From contig JAXLRT010000003.1 in assembly GCA_046330955.1 (NCBI GenBank), positions 271,544 through 335,543 on the forward strand: DNA of 64,000 bases, in the 5' to 3' direction. The notes beneath the pieces were generated by a model. The model saw nothing but the letters and a program-made list of their open reading frames with translations, had not been told where the DNA came from and searched no databases. Shown one piece after another: positions 1 to 9,167 of the stretch (position 1 is the first letter of the stretch; every line of letters begins with the position of its first letter). This DNA comes from JADJPO01 sp046330955 (GTDB lineage: Bacteria; Actinomycetota; Actinomycetes; Actinomycetales; Kineosporiaceae). The position numbers and the translations under genes were made by a program.

Positions 1-552
1 GTGCCCCGCCGAGCGTGGTGACCACGCCGGCGTCCACCGGCTGCCGCAGATCCTCAGCGAGGCATACCCCACCCCGAGCACGATCCACACATCACCGATG
101 CTGAACACGTTCGACAGCGGCCAGCCGGCCGGGATCGCGAACACATCCCCCAGGAACCCCAGCCGGGCGCCGTCCAGCACGCCCGAGTTCGTGAACTCGT
201 GCGCGCGCTGATCGATCCCGGCCCGCCGCAGCGCCTCGGCGCTGGCCGGCAGGGTGCCCCCGTTCAGCGAGATCGCCAGCCCATTGCTCATCGCGCCCAG
301 CGCGAGCACGACCATGCCCGGCACCCGCCGGTTGGCCCACAGGAACGCTCCCGCCGCCAGGTAGGTACCGACGTGCACCGCCCCCAGCAGCCACTGCGGC
401 CGAGTGAAGACCTCGATCACCACGATCTGGATCACCAGCGCCAGCCCGACCAGCCAGGTCAACCTCAGCCGGACGCCGGCCAGCCGCCGCAGCCGCCCAC
501 CGATCACCGCGGGCAGCAGCAACACGACCAGAGCTGCCACCGGAATGATCAC
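1..552 (-). CDS. DUF5317-family membrane protein, partial (C-terminus beyond window)
   Basis: The reading frame is open for 184 codons from a GTG at 552 to the window edge. Its start overlaps the stop of the GGDEF-EAL gene by 4 bases (GTGA), so the two are probably translationally coupled. The translation opens with a hydrophobic helix (VAALVVLLLPAVIGG), has two or three further apolar segments, and contains NGLAISLNGGTLPAS and VFSIGDVWIVLGVGY, the pattern I associate with DUF5317. The family has no established function; it often accompanies diguanylate cyclase/phosphodiesterase genes in actinobacteria, so a role linked to that enzyme is an inference. The visible end is hydrophilic and probably close to the true C-terminus. 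Confidence 0.75.
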   Translation of the reverse strand, partial: MIIPVAALVVLLLPAVIGGRLRRLAGVRLRLTWLVGLALVIQIVVIEVFTRPQWLLGAVHVGTYLAAGAFLWANRRVPGMVVLALGAMSNGLAISLNGGTLPASAEALRRAGIDQRAHEFTNSGVLDGARLGFLGDVFAIPAGWPLSNVFSIGDVWIVLGVGYASLRICGSRWTPAWSPRSAGH

Positions 553-2621
553 GAGCGCACCCCCTGGCGGGGGATGGCCGCCGACACCTCGCTCGCGCGA
601 CGGGCATCCAGCCAGGCCAGCAGGGACTCCTCGGACATCGGGCGCGCGATGTGGAACCCCTGCACGCGGTCGCAGCCCAGCGTGGCCAGCCGGCCCATGG
701 TCGCCAGGTCCTCGACACCCTCGGCCACCACGGTCAGCCCCAGGCCGTGCGCGAGTTCGATGGTCGACCGGACGATCACCTCGTCGTTCTCGTCGGCCAA
801 CATGTGGGTCACGAAGGATTTGTCGACCTTCAGGTCGTCCGGCCTGAGCTGCTGCAGGTAGGACAACGAGGAATACCCGGTGCCGAAGTCGTCGACCGCC
901 AGCCGCACCCCCAGCTCGCGCAGTTCGCGCAGCACCCCGAGCGCCCGGCGCGGATCGGCGAGCAGGGTCGACTCGGTCACCTCCAGGGTCAGCCGCTCGG
1001 CGGGCACCGACCGCTCGTGCAACACCTCCCGTACCCAGGTGGGCACCTCGAGGTCCTGCAGCAACCGCACCGAGACGTTGACCGCCATCGACAGATCGTG
1101 GCCCGCCGTCCGCAACCGATCGAGCGCCCGCAACGACTCCTCGACCGCGCGATGCGACATGTTGCGGATCGCCCCGCAGTTCTCGGCCAGCGGGATGAAC
1201 ACCTCGGGCTCGATGGGGCCGTGCACCGGGTGTCGCCAGCGCATCAGCGCCTCGAGACAGACCACCCGCCCGGTCGCGGTCTCGATCTGGGGCTGGAACA
1301 CCAGCCCGAACCCCTCCGGGACGCCGTCCCCGGCCAGGTCGGCCATCAGCGCCAGCCGCATCACGGTGTTCTGGTCGTACTCGGGGCTGTAGACCTGCAC
1401 GTCACCGCGGTTGTTCTTGGCCTGGTAGAGCGCGATGTCCGCGCGCTGCAACAGCGTGTCGGTGGTCGCCTCGTGATCGCTGCTCAGCGCGATACCGATG
1501 CTGGCCCCGATACCGATCCGGACGTCGTCCACCACCACCGGGTCGCGCAACCGGCCCGAGATCCGCGCGGCCAGGGCCCGCACCTGCTCGGGCTCGGCCA
1601 CCGGACCGATCACCATGGCGAACTCGTCGCCACCCAGCCGGGCCACCGTCGCGGCGTCCGGCTGGTCGGCGCTCACCCGGGCCGCGACCTCACGCAGCAA
1701 CGCATCGCCCACGTGGTGGCCCAGGGTGTCGTTGACGTCCTTGAAGTGGTCCAGGTCGAGCAGCATCACCCCGACGACACCGCCGGCGGCACGCGCCTGG
1801 GTCAGCGCCCGATCGGCCCGCATCCGGAACAGGGTGCGGTTGGCCAGCCCGGTCAGGCCGTCGTGCAGCGCCTCGTACTGCCGTTGCGCCGCGATCCCGG
1901 CATTGCGTTGCACCCCCACCAGCGGCAACGCGACCAGCCCCAGCACCATCACCGAGTACCGCGAGGCCATGGCCGCCACCGGCGCCAGGCCGATCAAGAT
2001 CACCGAGGTCAGCCCCTGCGCCCGCAGGTCCCCCTCGATCACGGCGAGCGCGCTGCGACCGGCCTGCAAGGCCACGGCCAGGGCCACGGCACCGTTGTTG
2101 ACGACGAAGAAGGTCACGCCGGCGGCCAGGGCCGCGAACACCCGGTCGGCCGAGATCGTCGTCGTCGGGTCGAGCATCCCGACGCCGGTCATCAGGCAGT
2201 ACACCGCCCGCGCCGAGGTCAGGGTGAGCACGTACTGCGCGACGTTGAAGGCGGCGCGCAGCCGTTGCCGCCCGCCCAGGGCATCGCCGGCGGCCACCGC
2301 GAGACCCTGCACCAGCAGGGCCAGCGACAGCGGTCCGCAGAGCACGAGGGCCAGGGCGAAGGTGGTCGAGACGGTCACCTGATCGGTGTCACCGTCGGCC
2401 CGCGCGACGTGCACCGGACGCAACTCGCCGAGCACCAGCAGTCCGGCCAGCAGGTAACAGGTCACCAGCTCGGGACTCACCCAGTCGACGGCCGAGATCT
2501 GTCGCGCCGCGACCACCCCGAAGATCACCGCCGAGAGGATCACGACCCCCACGGCATACACGGTCACCACGGCAGGCGGACGGCGGCGCACGAGGGCGCC
2601 GTCCTCAGGTGCCGTGCTCAT
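549..2621 (-). CDS. Membrane-anchored GGDEF-EAL cyclic-di-GMP enzyme
   Basis: The protein of about 690 residues has an N-terminal half (about 20-250) with several hydrophobic helices, then a GGDEF domain with an intact RLGGDEF signature near residue 328 and an EAL domain with LEALMRW near residue 456, DDFGTGYSS and VVAEGVE. Both catalytic signatures are intact, so it could make and break cyclic di-GMP; which activity dominates cannot be read from sequence. The RxxD inhibitory site expected five residues before GGDEF is absent (PDAA instead). I chose the ATG at 2621 because AGGAGG lies about 10 bases upstream; an in-frame extension to 2756 is possible but its residues look non-coding. Confidence 0.9.
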   Translation of the reverse strand: MSTAPEDGALVRRRPPAVVTVYAVGVVILSAVIFGVVAARQISAVDWVSPELVTCYLLAGLLVLGELRPVHVARADGDTDQVTVSTTFALALVLCGPLSLALLVQGLAVAAGDALGGRQRLRAAFNVAQYVLTLTSARAVYCLMTGVGMLDPTTTISADRVFAALAAGVTFFVVNNGAVALAVALQAGRSALAVIEGDLRAQGLTSVILIGLAPVAAMASRYSVMVLGLVALPLVGVQRNAGIAAQRQYEALHDGLTGLANRTLFRMRADRALTQARAAGGVVGVMLLDLDHFKDVNDTLGHHVGDALLREVAARVSADQPDAATVARLGGDEFAMVIGPVAEPEQVRALAARISGRLRDPVVVDDVRIGIGASIGIALSSDHEATTDTLLQRADIALYQAKNNRGDVQVYSPEYDQNTVMRLALMADLAGDGVPEGFGLVFQPQIETATGRVVCLEALMRWRHPVHGPIEPEVFIPLAENCGAIRNMSHRAVEESLRALDRLRTAGHDLSMAVNVSVRLLQDLEVPTWVREVLHERSVPAERLTLEVTESTLLADPRRALGVLRELRELGVRLAVDDFGTGYSSLSYLQQLRPDDLKVDKSFVTHMLADENDEVIVRSTIELAHGLGLTVVAEGVEDLATMGRLATLGCDRVQGFHIARPMSEESLLAWLDARRASEVSAAIPRQGVRS

Positions 2622-2725
2622 GCCGCGAGGTCCCTCCTGGTCCAGCGGCCGCTCCGTTCGGAGGAGGCCACCTGTGCCGCATCGGCTCGGTTCGCCGCCG
2701 CCTGAGCGACTGTGGCCACAAACAC

Positions 2726-2760
2726 CCGAGTGCCCGCACCGGAAGGGCACGGGCACTCGG
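2726..2760 (-). terminator. Hairpin terminator of the small-peptide unit
   Basis: A perfect 11-bp inverted repeat, CCGAGTGCCCG at 2726-2736 and CGGGCACTCGG at 2750-2760, encloses a 13-base loop. On the minus strand it is followed by GTGTTTGTGG, a weak U-rich tail. It lies 75 bases after the last small-peptide stop and about 105 bases before the start of the GGDEF-EAL gene, so it separates the two units. Confidence 0.65.
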
Positions 2761-2834
2761 ATGCTGGGAAAGTCAGGTGCGCTGGGAGAGGGGAAGCGCC
2801 GCGGGTACCGACCCGGGCGCGCCGGCCCGGTCGA

Positions 2835-2891
2835 TCAGGCCCACTTCTTGCCGGCGAACACCACGCCGGTCACGATTCGGGTGGCCACCAT
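2835..2891 (-). CDS. Tiny hydrophobic peptide, 18 aa, second of a pair
   Basis: An ATG at 2891 opens an 18-codon frame encoding MVATRIVTGVVFAGKKWA, ending TGA at 2835-2837. The ATG begins two bases after the stop of the 30-aa frame upstream (TGAGCATG), so translation would be coupled. It has an apolar core and ends in K-K-W-A, echoing the V-K-W-F end of its neighbour. Frames this short arise by chance; the coupling, the shared ending and the flanking terminator are the support. No function is recognised. Confidence 0.4.
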   Translation of the reverse strand: MVATRIVTGVVFAGKKWA

Positions 2892-2893
2892 GC

Positions 2894-2986
2894 TCAGAAC
2901 CACTTCACGCCGGCGCCGACGACAGCTGCCACGGCGATGACGCTCGCCGCCGCGCTGAGAGCCTTGGACAGGACGGTGATCTTCAT
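2894..2986 (-). CDS. Tiny membrane peptide, 30 aa, first of a pair
   Basis: An ATG at 2986 is preceded by GAGGAG ten bases upstream and opens a 30-codon frame. The peptide begins MKITVLSKALSAAAS, continues with a run of Ala, Val, Ile and Gly long enough to cross a membrane once, and ends VGAGVKWF. It stops two bases before the ATG of a second 18-aa frame. A promoter-like sequence lies about 50 bases upstream and a hairpin 75 bases downstream, so the pair could be an independent transcript. A membrane microprotein or two-peptide system is possible; I recognise no family. Confidence 0.5.
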   Translation of the reverse strand: MKITVLSKALSAAASVIAVAAVVGAGVKWF

Positions 2987-3035
2987 AGTGCTGGGTCTCC
3001 TCGATCGTTCCCCGGACCCCGCGGCCCGCTCGAGA

Positions 3036-3063
3036 TCCATAGTGGCTATCGGTAGTCGCCAAA
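3036..3063 (-). promoter_or_regulatory. Candidate promoter of the small-peptide unit
   Basis: On the minus strand TTTGGC (3058-3063) and TATGGA (3036-3041) are 16 bases apart, resembling -35 and -10 hexamers, about 50 bases upstream of the 30-aa start. The stretch is the most AT-rich in the neighbourhood and contains an ATAGTG/CACTAT inverted pair. Confidence 0.35.
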
Positions 3064-3264
3064 GCACTATCTGTAAGAGGAGACCACTCGGACGGATTGC
3101 CGCTGGTCAGAGCGGGTGAGACCGGCTCGGCCGACCGAGACACCACGCCCAGGCGGCGTCTGTGCCGGCGTCGACGCGGCACCCTCACGGGTGACCCGTT
3201 CGGGCGACACCGGCCGGGCCAACGGGGCTCGCCGTGGACACCCAGCGTGACCGGCGCGACGGGG

Positions 3265-4824
3265 TCAGCGGCAGCGCAGGCCCTCGTCAGGCAGCGTTCC
3301 GCTCAGCAGATAGCTGTTGACGGCCGAGTCCAGGCAGGCATTGCCGTTGCCGTAGGCGGTGTGCCCGTCGCCCTCGAGGGTGATCAGGCGGGCGGCGGAC
3401 AGCTGCTTCGACACCGACACCGCGTCCTCGTACGGCGTGGCCGGGTCGTTCGTGGTGCCCACGACCAGGATCGGCGCCGCTCCCGAGGCCGAGATCTTCT
3501 TTGCCGGCATCACCGCGTCGTAGGGCCACTCGGCGCAGGTGATCGCCCCCCAGCCGAGCAGGTCACCGAAGGGCGCTGCGGTCCGCTTCATCCGATCCGC
3601 GTCGGCCTTGATCTGCGCGACGGTGCGCCGGTCGCCGTGGTCCATACAGAAGATCGGCCCGGTCACCTGCAGGATCTGCTCGTACCGCCCGTCCACGTCC
3701 CGACGCAGGTACGTGTCGGCGAGCAGCAGCATCGTGGTGCCGTCGCCGTTCAGCGCCTCGGTGAGGCCCTGGGTGACGGTGGGCCACAGCGAGGTGCTGT
3801 ACATCCCGCCGAGCAACCCGGTCAGGAACAACGCCTGGGTCAGCGGCCGGCCGTCGGTGCGCAGTGCCTTGGCGTCGATCTGCCGGCTCAGCGTCTCGAG
3901 CTGTGCGATCGCCTGTTCGCGGGTGCCCCGCAGCGGGCAGCCCTGCTCGCGCAGGCAGTGATCGAGGTAGGAGTTCACCGCCCGGCCGAAGCCCTTGGCC
4001 TGGGACTCGGCGAACTGCGCGGCAGTGGCCGAGGGGTCGACCACGCCATCCAGCACGATCCGCCCGACCCGCCACGGGAACGTCTCGGCGTACCAGACGC
4101 CCAGATAGGTGCCGTACGACACCCCCATGAACGTCAAGGTCTGATCCCCCAGGACGGCGCGCAGCACGTCCATGTCCTTGACCGTGCTCAGGGTGTCGAG
4201 GTGGCGCAGCAGGTCGCCGGAGCCTCGCTGGCAGGCCTCGGCGTACCGCTTGTTCTCCGCGACCCAGGCCTCCTCCTCCGCCGGGGTGTCGGGGGTGGAG
4301 TCCAGCGCGTAGAACGCGTCCTGCTGATCGTTCGGCAGGCACGTCACGGCCGGCTCGCTCTGCCCGACGCCGCGGGTGTCCCAGCTCACCACGTCGTAGA
4401 CCCTGCGGACCTCGCGCGGCAGTTGGCCGTACAGCGCCGGGGCGTAGTCGACACCCGAGGCGCCCGGACCCCCGGGGTTGAACATCAACGCCCCGATCCG
4501 GGTTCCGGTGGCCTGCTTGCGGGTCACCGCCAGCTTCAGCGTCGGCCCGGCCGGCTGAGCCCAGTCGACCGGCACGGTCACCTTCGCGCACTCGAACCCG
4601 TCGGTGCACCGCTTCCACGCCGGCTTCTGGCCGTAGTACTCCCCCAACGCCGGGTCGTTCGCCGGGTCGCGGCGCTCGCTGGTCACCGAGGTCGCCGGCC
4701 CCGGCTGGGCCGGCTTCGCCGCGGAGTCGCCGCCCCCCTGACCGAACGGGGTGCAGGCAGCGAGCACCAGGACGACGACGCAGGCGGCGACCAGGGACGA
4801 CGCGCGTCGGACGGCATCGGTCAT
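3265..4824 (-). CDS. Secreted lipoprotein alpha/beta hydrolase, tripeptidyl-aminopeptidase (SlpD/E) type
   Basis: The 519-residue product starts with a lipoprotein signal peptide ending in VLAAC, so it should be attached outside the membrane. It has FNPGGPGASG (oxyanion region), the nucleophile motif GVSYGTYLG near residue 235, NDPATPY near 460 for the acid and GDGHTAYG near 486 for the histidine, with cysteines near the C-terminus. This is the peptidase S33 / TAP-like family that includes Streptomyces SlpD and SlpE, which cleave short peptides from N-termini. The ATG at 4824 is chosen because the lipobox then sits at a normal distance. It precedes holB in Streptomyces as well. The substrate is unknown. 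Confidence 0.88.
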   Translation of the reverse strand: MTDAVRRASSLVAACVVVLVLAACTPFGQGGGDSAAKPAQPGPATSVTSERRDPANDPALGEYYGQKPAWKRCTDGFECAKVTVPVDWAQPAGPTLKLAVTRKQATGTRIGALMFNPGGPGASGVDYAPALYGQLPREVRRVYDVVSWDTRGVGQSEPAVTCLPNDQQDAFYALDSTPDTPAEEEAWVAENKRYAEACQRGSGDLLRHLDTLSTVKDMDVLRAVLGDQTLTFMGVSYGTYLGVWYAETFPWRVGRIVLDGVVDPSATAAQFAESQAKGFGRAVNSYLDHCLREQGCPLRGTREQAIAQLETLSRQIDAKALRTDGRPLTQALFLTGLLGGMYSTSLWPTVTQGLTEALNGDGTTMLLLADTYLRRDVDGRYEQILQVTGPIFCMDHGDRRTVAQIKADADRMKRTAAPFGDLLGWGAITCAEWPYDAVMPAKKISASGAAPILVVGTTNDPATPYEDAVSVSKQLSAARLITLEGDGHTAYGNGNACLDSAVNSYLLSGTLPDEGLRCR

Positions 4825-4907
4825 GCTGCAGGACCCCCACGAGGATGATCGAGTGCGCACCCGGCCGGACCGGCGCACCAGGTCGTGTCACAGTGCTGCA
4901 CGGAAGG

Positions 4908-6080
4908 CTATCCCGCGCGGCGGCGGGCGCCGTCCACGGGTACCTCACCGAGCAGGGCGACCATCAACGCCTCGACCGCCAGCAACGGCGCCACGTTCGC
5001 CTCGATCCGTTCTCGCGCAACGCCGATGGCCTCCAGTCGGCGCAACGTCGCCTCGGGGGTCCCGGCGCGCGCCAGCCGCTCGATGTCGGGCCACGACTCG
5101 GGGTTGGTCAACTCCGACCCGGTGTCCAGCTGGGTGACCAGCACGTCGCGGAACAGCGACATCAGATCGGTCAACGACCGATCGAGGACGTCGCGCTGCG
5201 CCCGGGTGGCGCGGCGTTTCTGGTTCTCCTCCAACGTCTTCAGCTGGCTGCGCACCGCCGGCGGCAGGGTCGACAACCCCTCGGCGCCCAGGGTGTGCAG
5301 CAGCTGTGCCCGCTCGGCGGCGTCCCGTTCGCCGGTGGCTGCCTTGGCCTCCTCGGTGGCCACCTCGACGAGCTGACCGGCAGCCATCACCGCGGCACCG
5401 ACCCCGCTCACCTGGGTCGGCAACCGCACGATGTCACGGCGCCTGATGCGGGCGCCCTCGTCCGTCGCCAGCCGCCGGGCCAGGCCGATGTGACTGCTCG
5501 CAGCCCGCGCGGCGAACGCGGCGATGGCCGGGTCGACGCCGTGCCGGCGCACCAGCAACGCCGCGACGTCCTCGACCGGCGGCACCCGCAACCCCACGTG
5601 ACGGCACCGGGATCGGATGGTGACCAGGACGTCGTCCGGGCTGGGGGCACACAGCAGCCAGACGGTGCGCGGCGGCGGCTCCTCGATCGCCTTGAGCAGC
5701 ATGTTGCCCGAGGTGTCGTTGAGCCGGTCGGCGTCCTCGATCACGATCACCCGCCAGCGGCCCAGGGTGGGCCGCTGCGAGGCCAGGGTCACCAGCGGCC
5801 GGACCTCCTCGGCGCGCAGGTGAACGTGCTCGGTCGCCACCAGGGTGACGTCCGGGTGCGATCCGGCCAGCGCCGTCCGGCACTCGTGACACCTGCCGCA
5901 GCCGCCCTCGGTGCACTGGAGCGCCGCCGCGAACGCCCGCGCGGCCGTCGATCGGCCACTGCCCGGCGGCCCGGTGAGCAGCCAGGCGTGGGTCATGCCG
6001 GACGCCGCGTCCGGCACGCTCGCCCGCGACAGCACGGCGACCGCCTCGGTCTGGCCGACCAGGTCGTCCCACACGCTCAC
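4908..6080 (-). CDS. holB: DNA polymerase III subunit delta'
   Basis: This 390-residue clamp-loader AAA+ protein helps load the sliding clamp on DNA. It shows a Walker A motif (GPPGSGRST), a zinc-binding cluster of the form C-x5-C-x2-C-x2-C in CTEGGCGRCHEC, and the sensor-type stretch VIVIEDADRLNDTSGN followed by LLKAIEEPP, typical of HolB/DnaX. GTG at 6080 overlaps the stop of the tmk fusion gene by 4 bases, so both are expressed together. The same neighbours occur in Streptomyces. The fold and motifs make this a firm call. Confidence 0.93.
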   Translation of the reverse strand: MSVWDDLVGQTEAVAVLSRASVPDAASGMTHAWLLTGPPGSGRSTAARAFAAALQCTEGGCGRCHECRTALAGSHPDVTLVATEHVHLRAEEVRPLVTLASQRPTLGRWRVIVIEDADRLNDTSGNMLLKAIEEPPPRTVWLLCAPSPDDVLVTIRSRCRHVGLRVPPVEDVAALLVRRHGVDPAIAAFAARAASSHIGLARRLATDEGARIRRRDIVRLPTQVSGVGAAVMAAGQLVEVATEEAKAATGERDAAERAQLLHTLGAEGLSTLPPAVRSQLKTLEENQKRRATRAQRDVLDRSLTDLMSLFRDVLVTQLDTGSELTNPESWPDIERLARAGTPEATLRRLEAIGVARERIEANVAPLLAVEALMVALLGEVPVDGARRRAG

Positions 6081-9000
6081 GACTGCGTCCAGTCACCGAA
6101 CAGCTCGTCGCGCAGGTCGCGGACCGCGGGCTGGGGTGCGGGGTGTTCCACCACCTCGGGAGGCTCACTGACCGCCTCGACGGAGCCGTTCGTCACCGGG
6201 GCCGGCCGTCCGGTCCGCGGGTCGAGGTGCAACAGCGGCAGGGGCTCGGTCTCGCCCGCGTCGGTGAACCAGGCCCGCTGCGGGTGCCGGGCCACGTGCT
6301 CACCCCGGGGACGACGTCGCTCCTCCACCCGAACGACCGGCGCGGTGGGGGTCGCGACCTGCGCAGCCGGGGCGGCTGGCGGCACGGCCGGGGCAGGCGG
6401 GCTCGCGATCGGGGCCTGCGGCGCGACCGGAGCCTGCGACGCGACCGGGGCAGGCGACACAGCCGGAGCTCTCGGGGGGGTGGGCGCCGGCGAGGGGGCG
6501 GCCGTCGGTCGGGGCGCCGACGGCGCCACCGGCGGCGACACGGTCACGGTCGGCGGTGGCCCGGGGGCACGAGGGGTCAGCAGCGGCAAGGGCTCGGTGG
6601 GCGGTTCCGTGGACGATTCGGTGAGCGGTTCGGTGTTCACCCGCAGGTGGCGCAGCGCCGGGCCGCTCGGGACATCGCCCCGCGCGGGCACCGCCGAGGC
6701 CGCGATGGCCGCCTGCTGCTCCTCCCGGGCGGTCAGCGCGGCCTGCTCGGCCTCCTCGGCATAGCGACGCTCGACCTCTTCCTGCAGCTGGCGGTCGGCC
6801 TCCTCGCGTGCCCGACGGGTGGCCTCCTGACGGGCTCGGGCCTCGTCCCGGCTGCGGCCGCGCAGCTCGGCGTCCAGGCGCAGGACCTCGGCCTCGGCAC
6901 CGGCCCGGCGACGGCGCGCGTCCTCCTCCGCGGCCAACCGGGCGGCCAGCTCGGCGCGGCGCTTGCGCGAGATCGGGACGACGTCGCGGACCCGGCGCCG
7001 GATCGCCTCCTGGATCTCCTCCCGGGGGTCGGAGCCGTCGAGGACGAGGTAGCGGTGGGGGTCCTTACGGGCCAGCTCGAGGAAGGCCTGGCGCACCCGG
7101 TCGTGGAACTCCTCCGGCTGGGCCTCCATCTTGTCGGCGCCGTTGCGCTTGGGGTCGTTGGCCCGGCGCACCCGCGAGATCTCCGGCGGGATGTCCAGCA
7201 GCACGGTCAGGTCGGGCACCAGACCCGCGGTCGCCCAGCGCGAGATGTAGCCGATGTCCTCGGCCCCCAGCGCACGGCCCACCCCCTGGTAGGCGATCGA
7301 GGAGTCGACGTAGCGATCGGTGATCACGATGGCGCCCCGGGCGAGGGCCGGACGCACCAACGAGTCGATGTGATGGGCCCGGTCGGCGGCGAACAGCAGC
7401 GCCTCGGCCCGCGGCCCCACCGCCTCGCCCTCGCCGAGCAACACCTCGCGCAGCCGGACGCCGACCGCGGTCGCCCCGGGTTCGCGGGTGAGCACCACGT
7501 CGTGCCCCTGGTCCGACCGCAACCAGTCGGCCAGCACCCGGGCCTGGGTGGACTTGCCGGTGCCGTCGCCACCCTCGAAGGCGATCAACCAGCCGTTGTG
7601 GGGACGCGTCGAGCGACCGGCTGCGCGCATCTCGGGCATGCGGCGATCGATCCAGAGCGAGAACAGGTCGCTGTGCAACCTCGACCCGGGCCGGTCGTCC
7701 ATGGCCCGGTAAGCCGTCGTGCCCACCACCACGGCGATCAGCCCGGCCAGCCCGAAGACCCAGGCCGCGCCGTTGTAGACCAGCCGATCGTGCCAGGGCA
7801 GTACCACGGTGTGCTGCCCCACCACGGCAGCCAGGACGGGACCTGCGACCAGGGCCAGCAACAGGACGACGCGTGCCGCCGAGTGCAGGAAGCCGAAGGT
7901 TCGCCCGCGGATCTCGTCGCTCACCTCGAGCCCGAGCAGGGTGTACCCGGTGACCCAGGCGACGCCCCCGCTCAGCCCCAGACACACGGTGAACGCCACC
8001 GCCAGCACCAGGTTCGGCACCAGGGCGAGCAGCAGCAGGAACACCCCGGCCGACACCAGGGCCAGCCCGAACAGGCGGCGACGCGAGAACCCGGCGAGCA
8101 ATCGGGGGCCGAGCCACATCCCGCCGGCCAGCCCGGTGAAGACCGCCCCGAACAACACGCCGTAGCCGGCCTGGCCCGCGTGCAGATCGATCACGAAGGT
8201 CTGCGCCAGGCCGACGACCAGGCCCCCGGCGGCGAACGCCCCGAGCATGCCGAGCACCAGGCCGCGGACCAGCCGATTCAGCGCGACGAACCGCCAGCCC
8301 CCGACGATCGAGGCCACGATCGACTCGGCTCGCGCCAGCTCGCGAGCGCCGGTGTCGGGGATGTCCAGCCGCCAGATCACCAGCGCCGAGACCAGGAAGG
8401 TGAGGGCGTTGGCCCACAACGCGACCGTGACCGGTGAGATGTCCGGCAGCGAGGGCATGGCGGTCGCGCCGTCGGCCAGGACGGACAACACCACGTAGAG
8501 CAGGGAGGCGATCGGCGCCGAGCCGAAGGTGGCCACCAGGTTGAGCTGGTTGGCGGCCTCCAACCGGCGCCGGGGAACCAGGTTGGGCACCGTGGCGTCG
8601 TTGGCCGGGCTCCAGAACAGTGCCACGCACTCGATCAGCAGGGTGGCGGCGAACAGCCACGTCAGGGTGCCGACCACGACGATCGAGGCGAACAGCGCGA
8701 ATCGGAGCAGGTCGGCGACCACCATCGTCCAGCGCCGGTCGAGCCGGTCGGCCAGGGCGCCGGCCAGCGGGCCGAGGATCACCGCCGGCGCCAACCGCAG
8801 CACGAACACCCCGGCGATGGCGAAGTTCTGCGCGGCGTAGGAGCTCTGGGCCAGCGAACCGGCCATGGCGGCGGTGGCGAGCAGGCCGAGCCAGTCACCC
8901 AGGCTGGACAGCCCGCAGGCGAGCCAGAGGCGCCGGAAGGCGGTGATGCTCAACACCGCGCGGATGTCATGGTCCGCCGCGGGGTCGTCGTCCGGCAGCG

Positions 9001-9157
9001 CGCCGACAGGGCTGTCGACCGCGCCGACACCGCTCGCCAGGCCGCTCACCGGGCCAGGGTAACCGCGGCGGGTGACAACGGGCAGGTCGATGTCGACTCC
9101 GACCAGGCCGGACGGTCCTCGCTGGGTCTCCCCCTGCCCCGGGGCTGATCCCCTCAC
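6077..9157 (-). CDS. tmk: MFS transporter fused to thymidylate kinase
   Basis: Residues about 65-480 form a twelve-helix major-facilitator-like domain (LWLACGLSSLGDWLG, later GLSGGVAWVTGYTLLG). Residues about 520-730 are a dTMP kinase with P-loop FEGGDGTGKST, TREPG and ITDRYVDSS, which makes dTDP for DNA synthesis. A charged Ala/Arg/Glu coiled coil (730-820) and a Pro/Ala-rich tail follow. Similar fusions occur in other actinobacteria. Whether the MFS half transports anything is unknown. The GTG at 9157 has no clear ribosome site; a GTG at 9049 in the same frame is an alternative start. Confidence 0.9.
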   Translation of the reverse strand: MRGSAPGQGETQRGPSGLVGVDIDLPVVTRRGYPGPVSGLASGVGAVDSPVGALPDDDPAADHDIRAVLSITAFRRLWLACGLSSLGDWLGLLATAAMAGSLAQSSYAAQNFAIAGVFVLRLAPAVILGPLAGALADRLDRRWTMVVADLLRFALFASIVVVGTLTWLFAATLLIECVALFWSPANDATVPNLVPRRRLEAANQLNLVATFGSAPIASLLYVVLSVLADGATAMPSLPDISPVTVALWANALTFLVSALVIWRLDIPDTGARELARAESIVASIVGGWRFVALNRLVRGLVLGMLGAFAAGGLVVGLAQTFVIDLHAGQAGYGVLFGAVFTGLAGGMWLGPRLLAGFSRRRLFGLALVSAGVFLLLLALVPNLVLAVAFTVCLGLSGGVAWVTGYTLLGLEVSDEIRGRTFGFLHSAARVVLLLALVAGPVLAAVVGQHTVVLPWHDRLVYNGAAWVFGLAGLIAVVVGTTAYRAMDDRPGSRLHSDLFSLWIDRRMPEMRAAGRSTRPHNGWLIAFEGGDGTGKSTQARVLADWLRSDQGHDVVLTREPGATAVGVRLREVLLGEGEAVGPRAEALLFAADRAHHIDSLVRPALARGAIVITDRYVDSSIAYQGVGRALGAEDIGYISRWATAGLVPDLTVLLDIPPEISRVRRANDPKRNGADKMEAQPEEFHDRVRQAFLELARKDPHRYLVLDGSDPREEIQEAIRRRVRDVVPISRKRRAELAARLAAEEDARRRRAGAEAEVLRLDAELRGRSRDEARARQEATRRAREEADRQLQEEVERRYAEEAEQAALTAREEQQAAIAASAVPARGDVPSGPALRHLRVNTEPLTESSTEPPTEPLPLLTPRAPGPPPTVTVSPPVAPSAPRPTAAPSPAPTPPRAPAVSPAPVASQAPVAPQAPIASPPAPAVPPAAPAAQVATPTAPVVRVEERRRPRGEHVARHPQRAWFTDAGETEPLPLLHLDPRTGRPAPVTNGSVEAVSEPPEVVEHPAPQPAVRDLRDELFGDWTQS

Positions 9158-9167
9158 GGGATGCGTG

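Noticed and set aside
6143..8437. 764-codon open frame antisense to the MFS-tmk gene
   Set aside because: Low-complexity Arg/Gly/Gln sequence with no motif; the opposite strand encodes a P-loop kinase.
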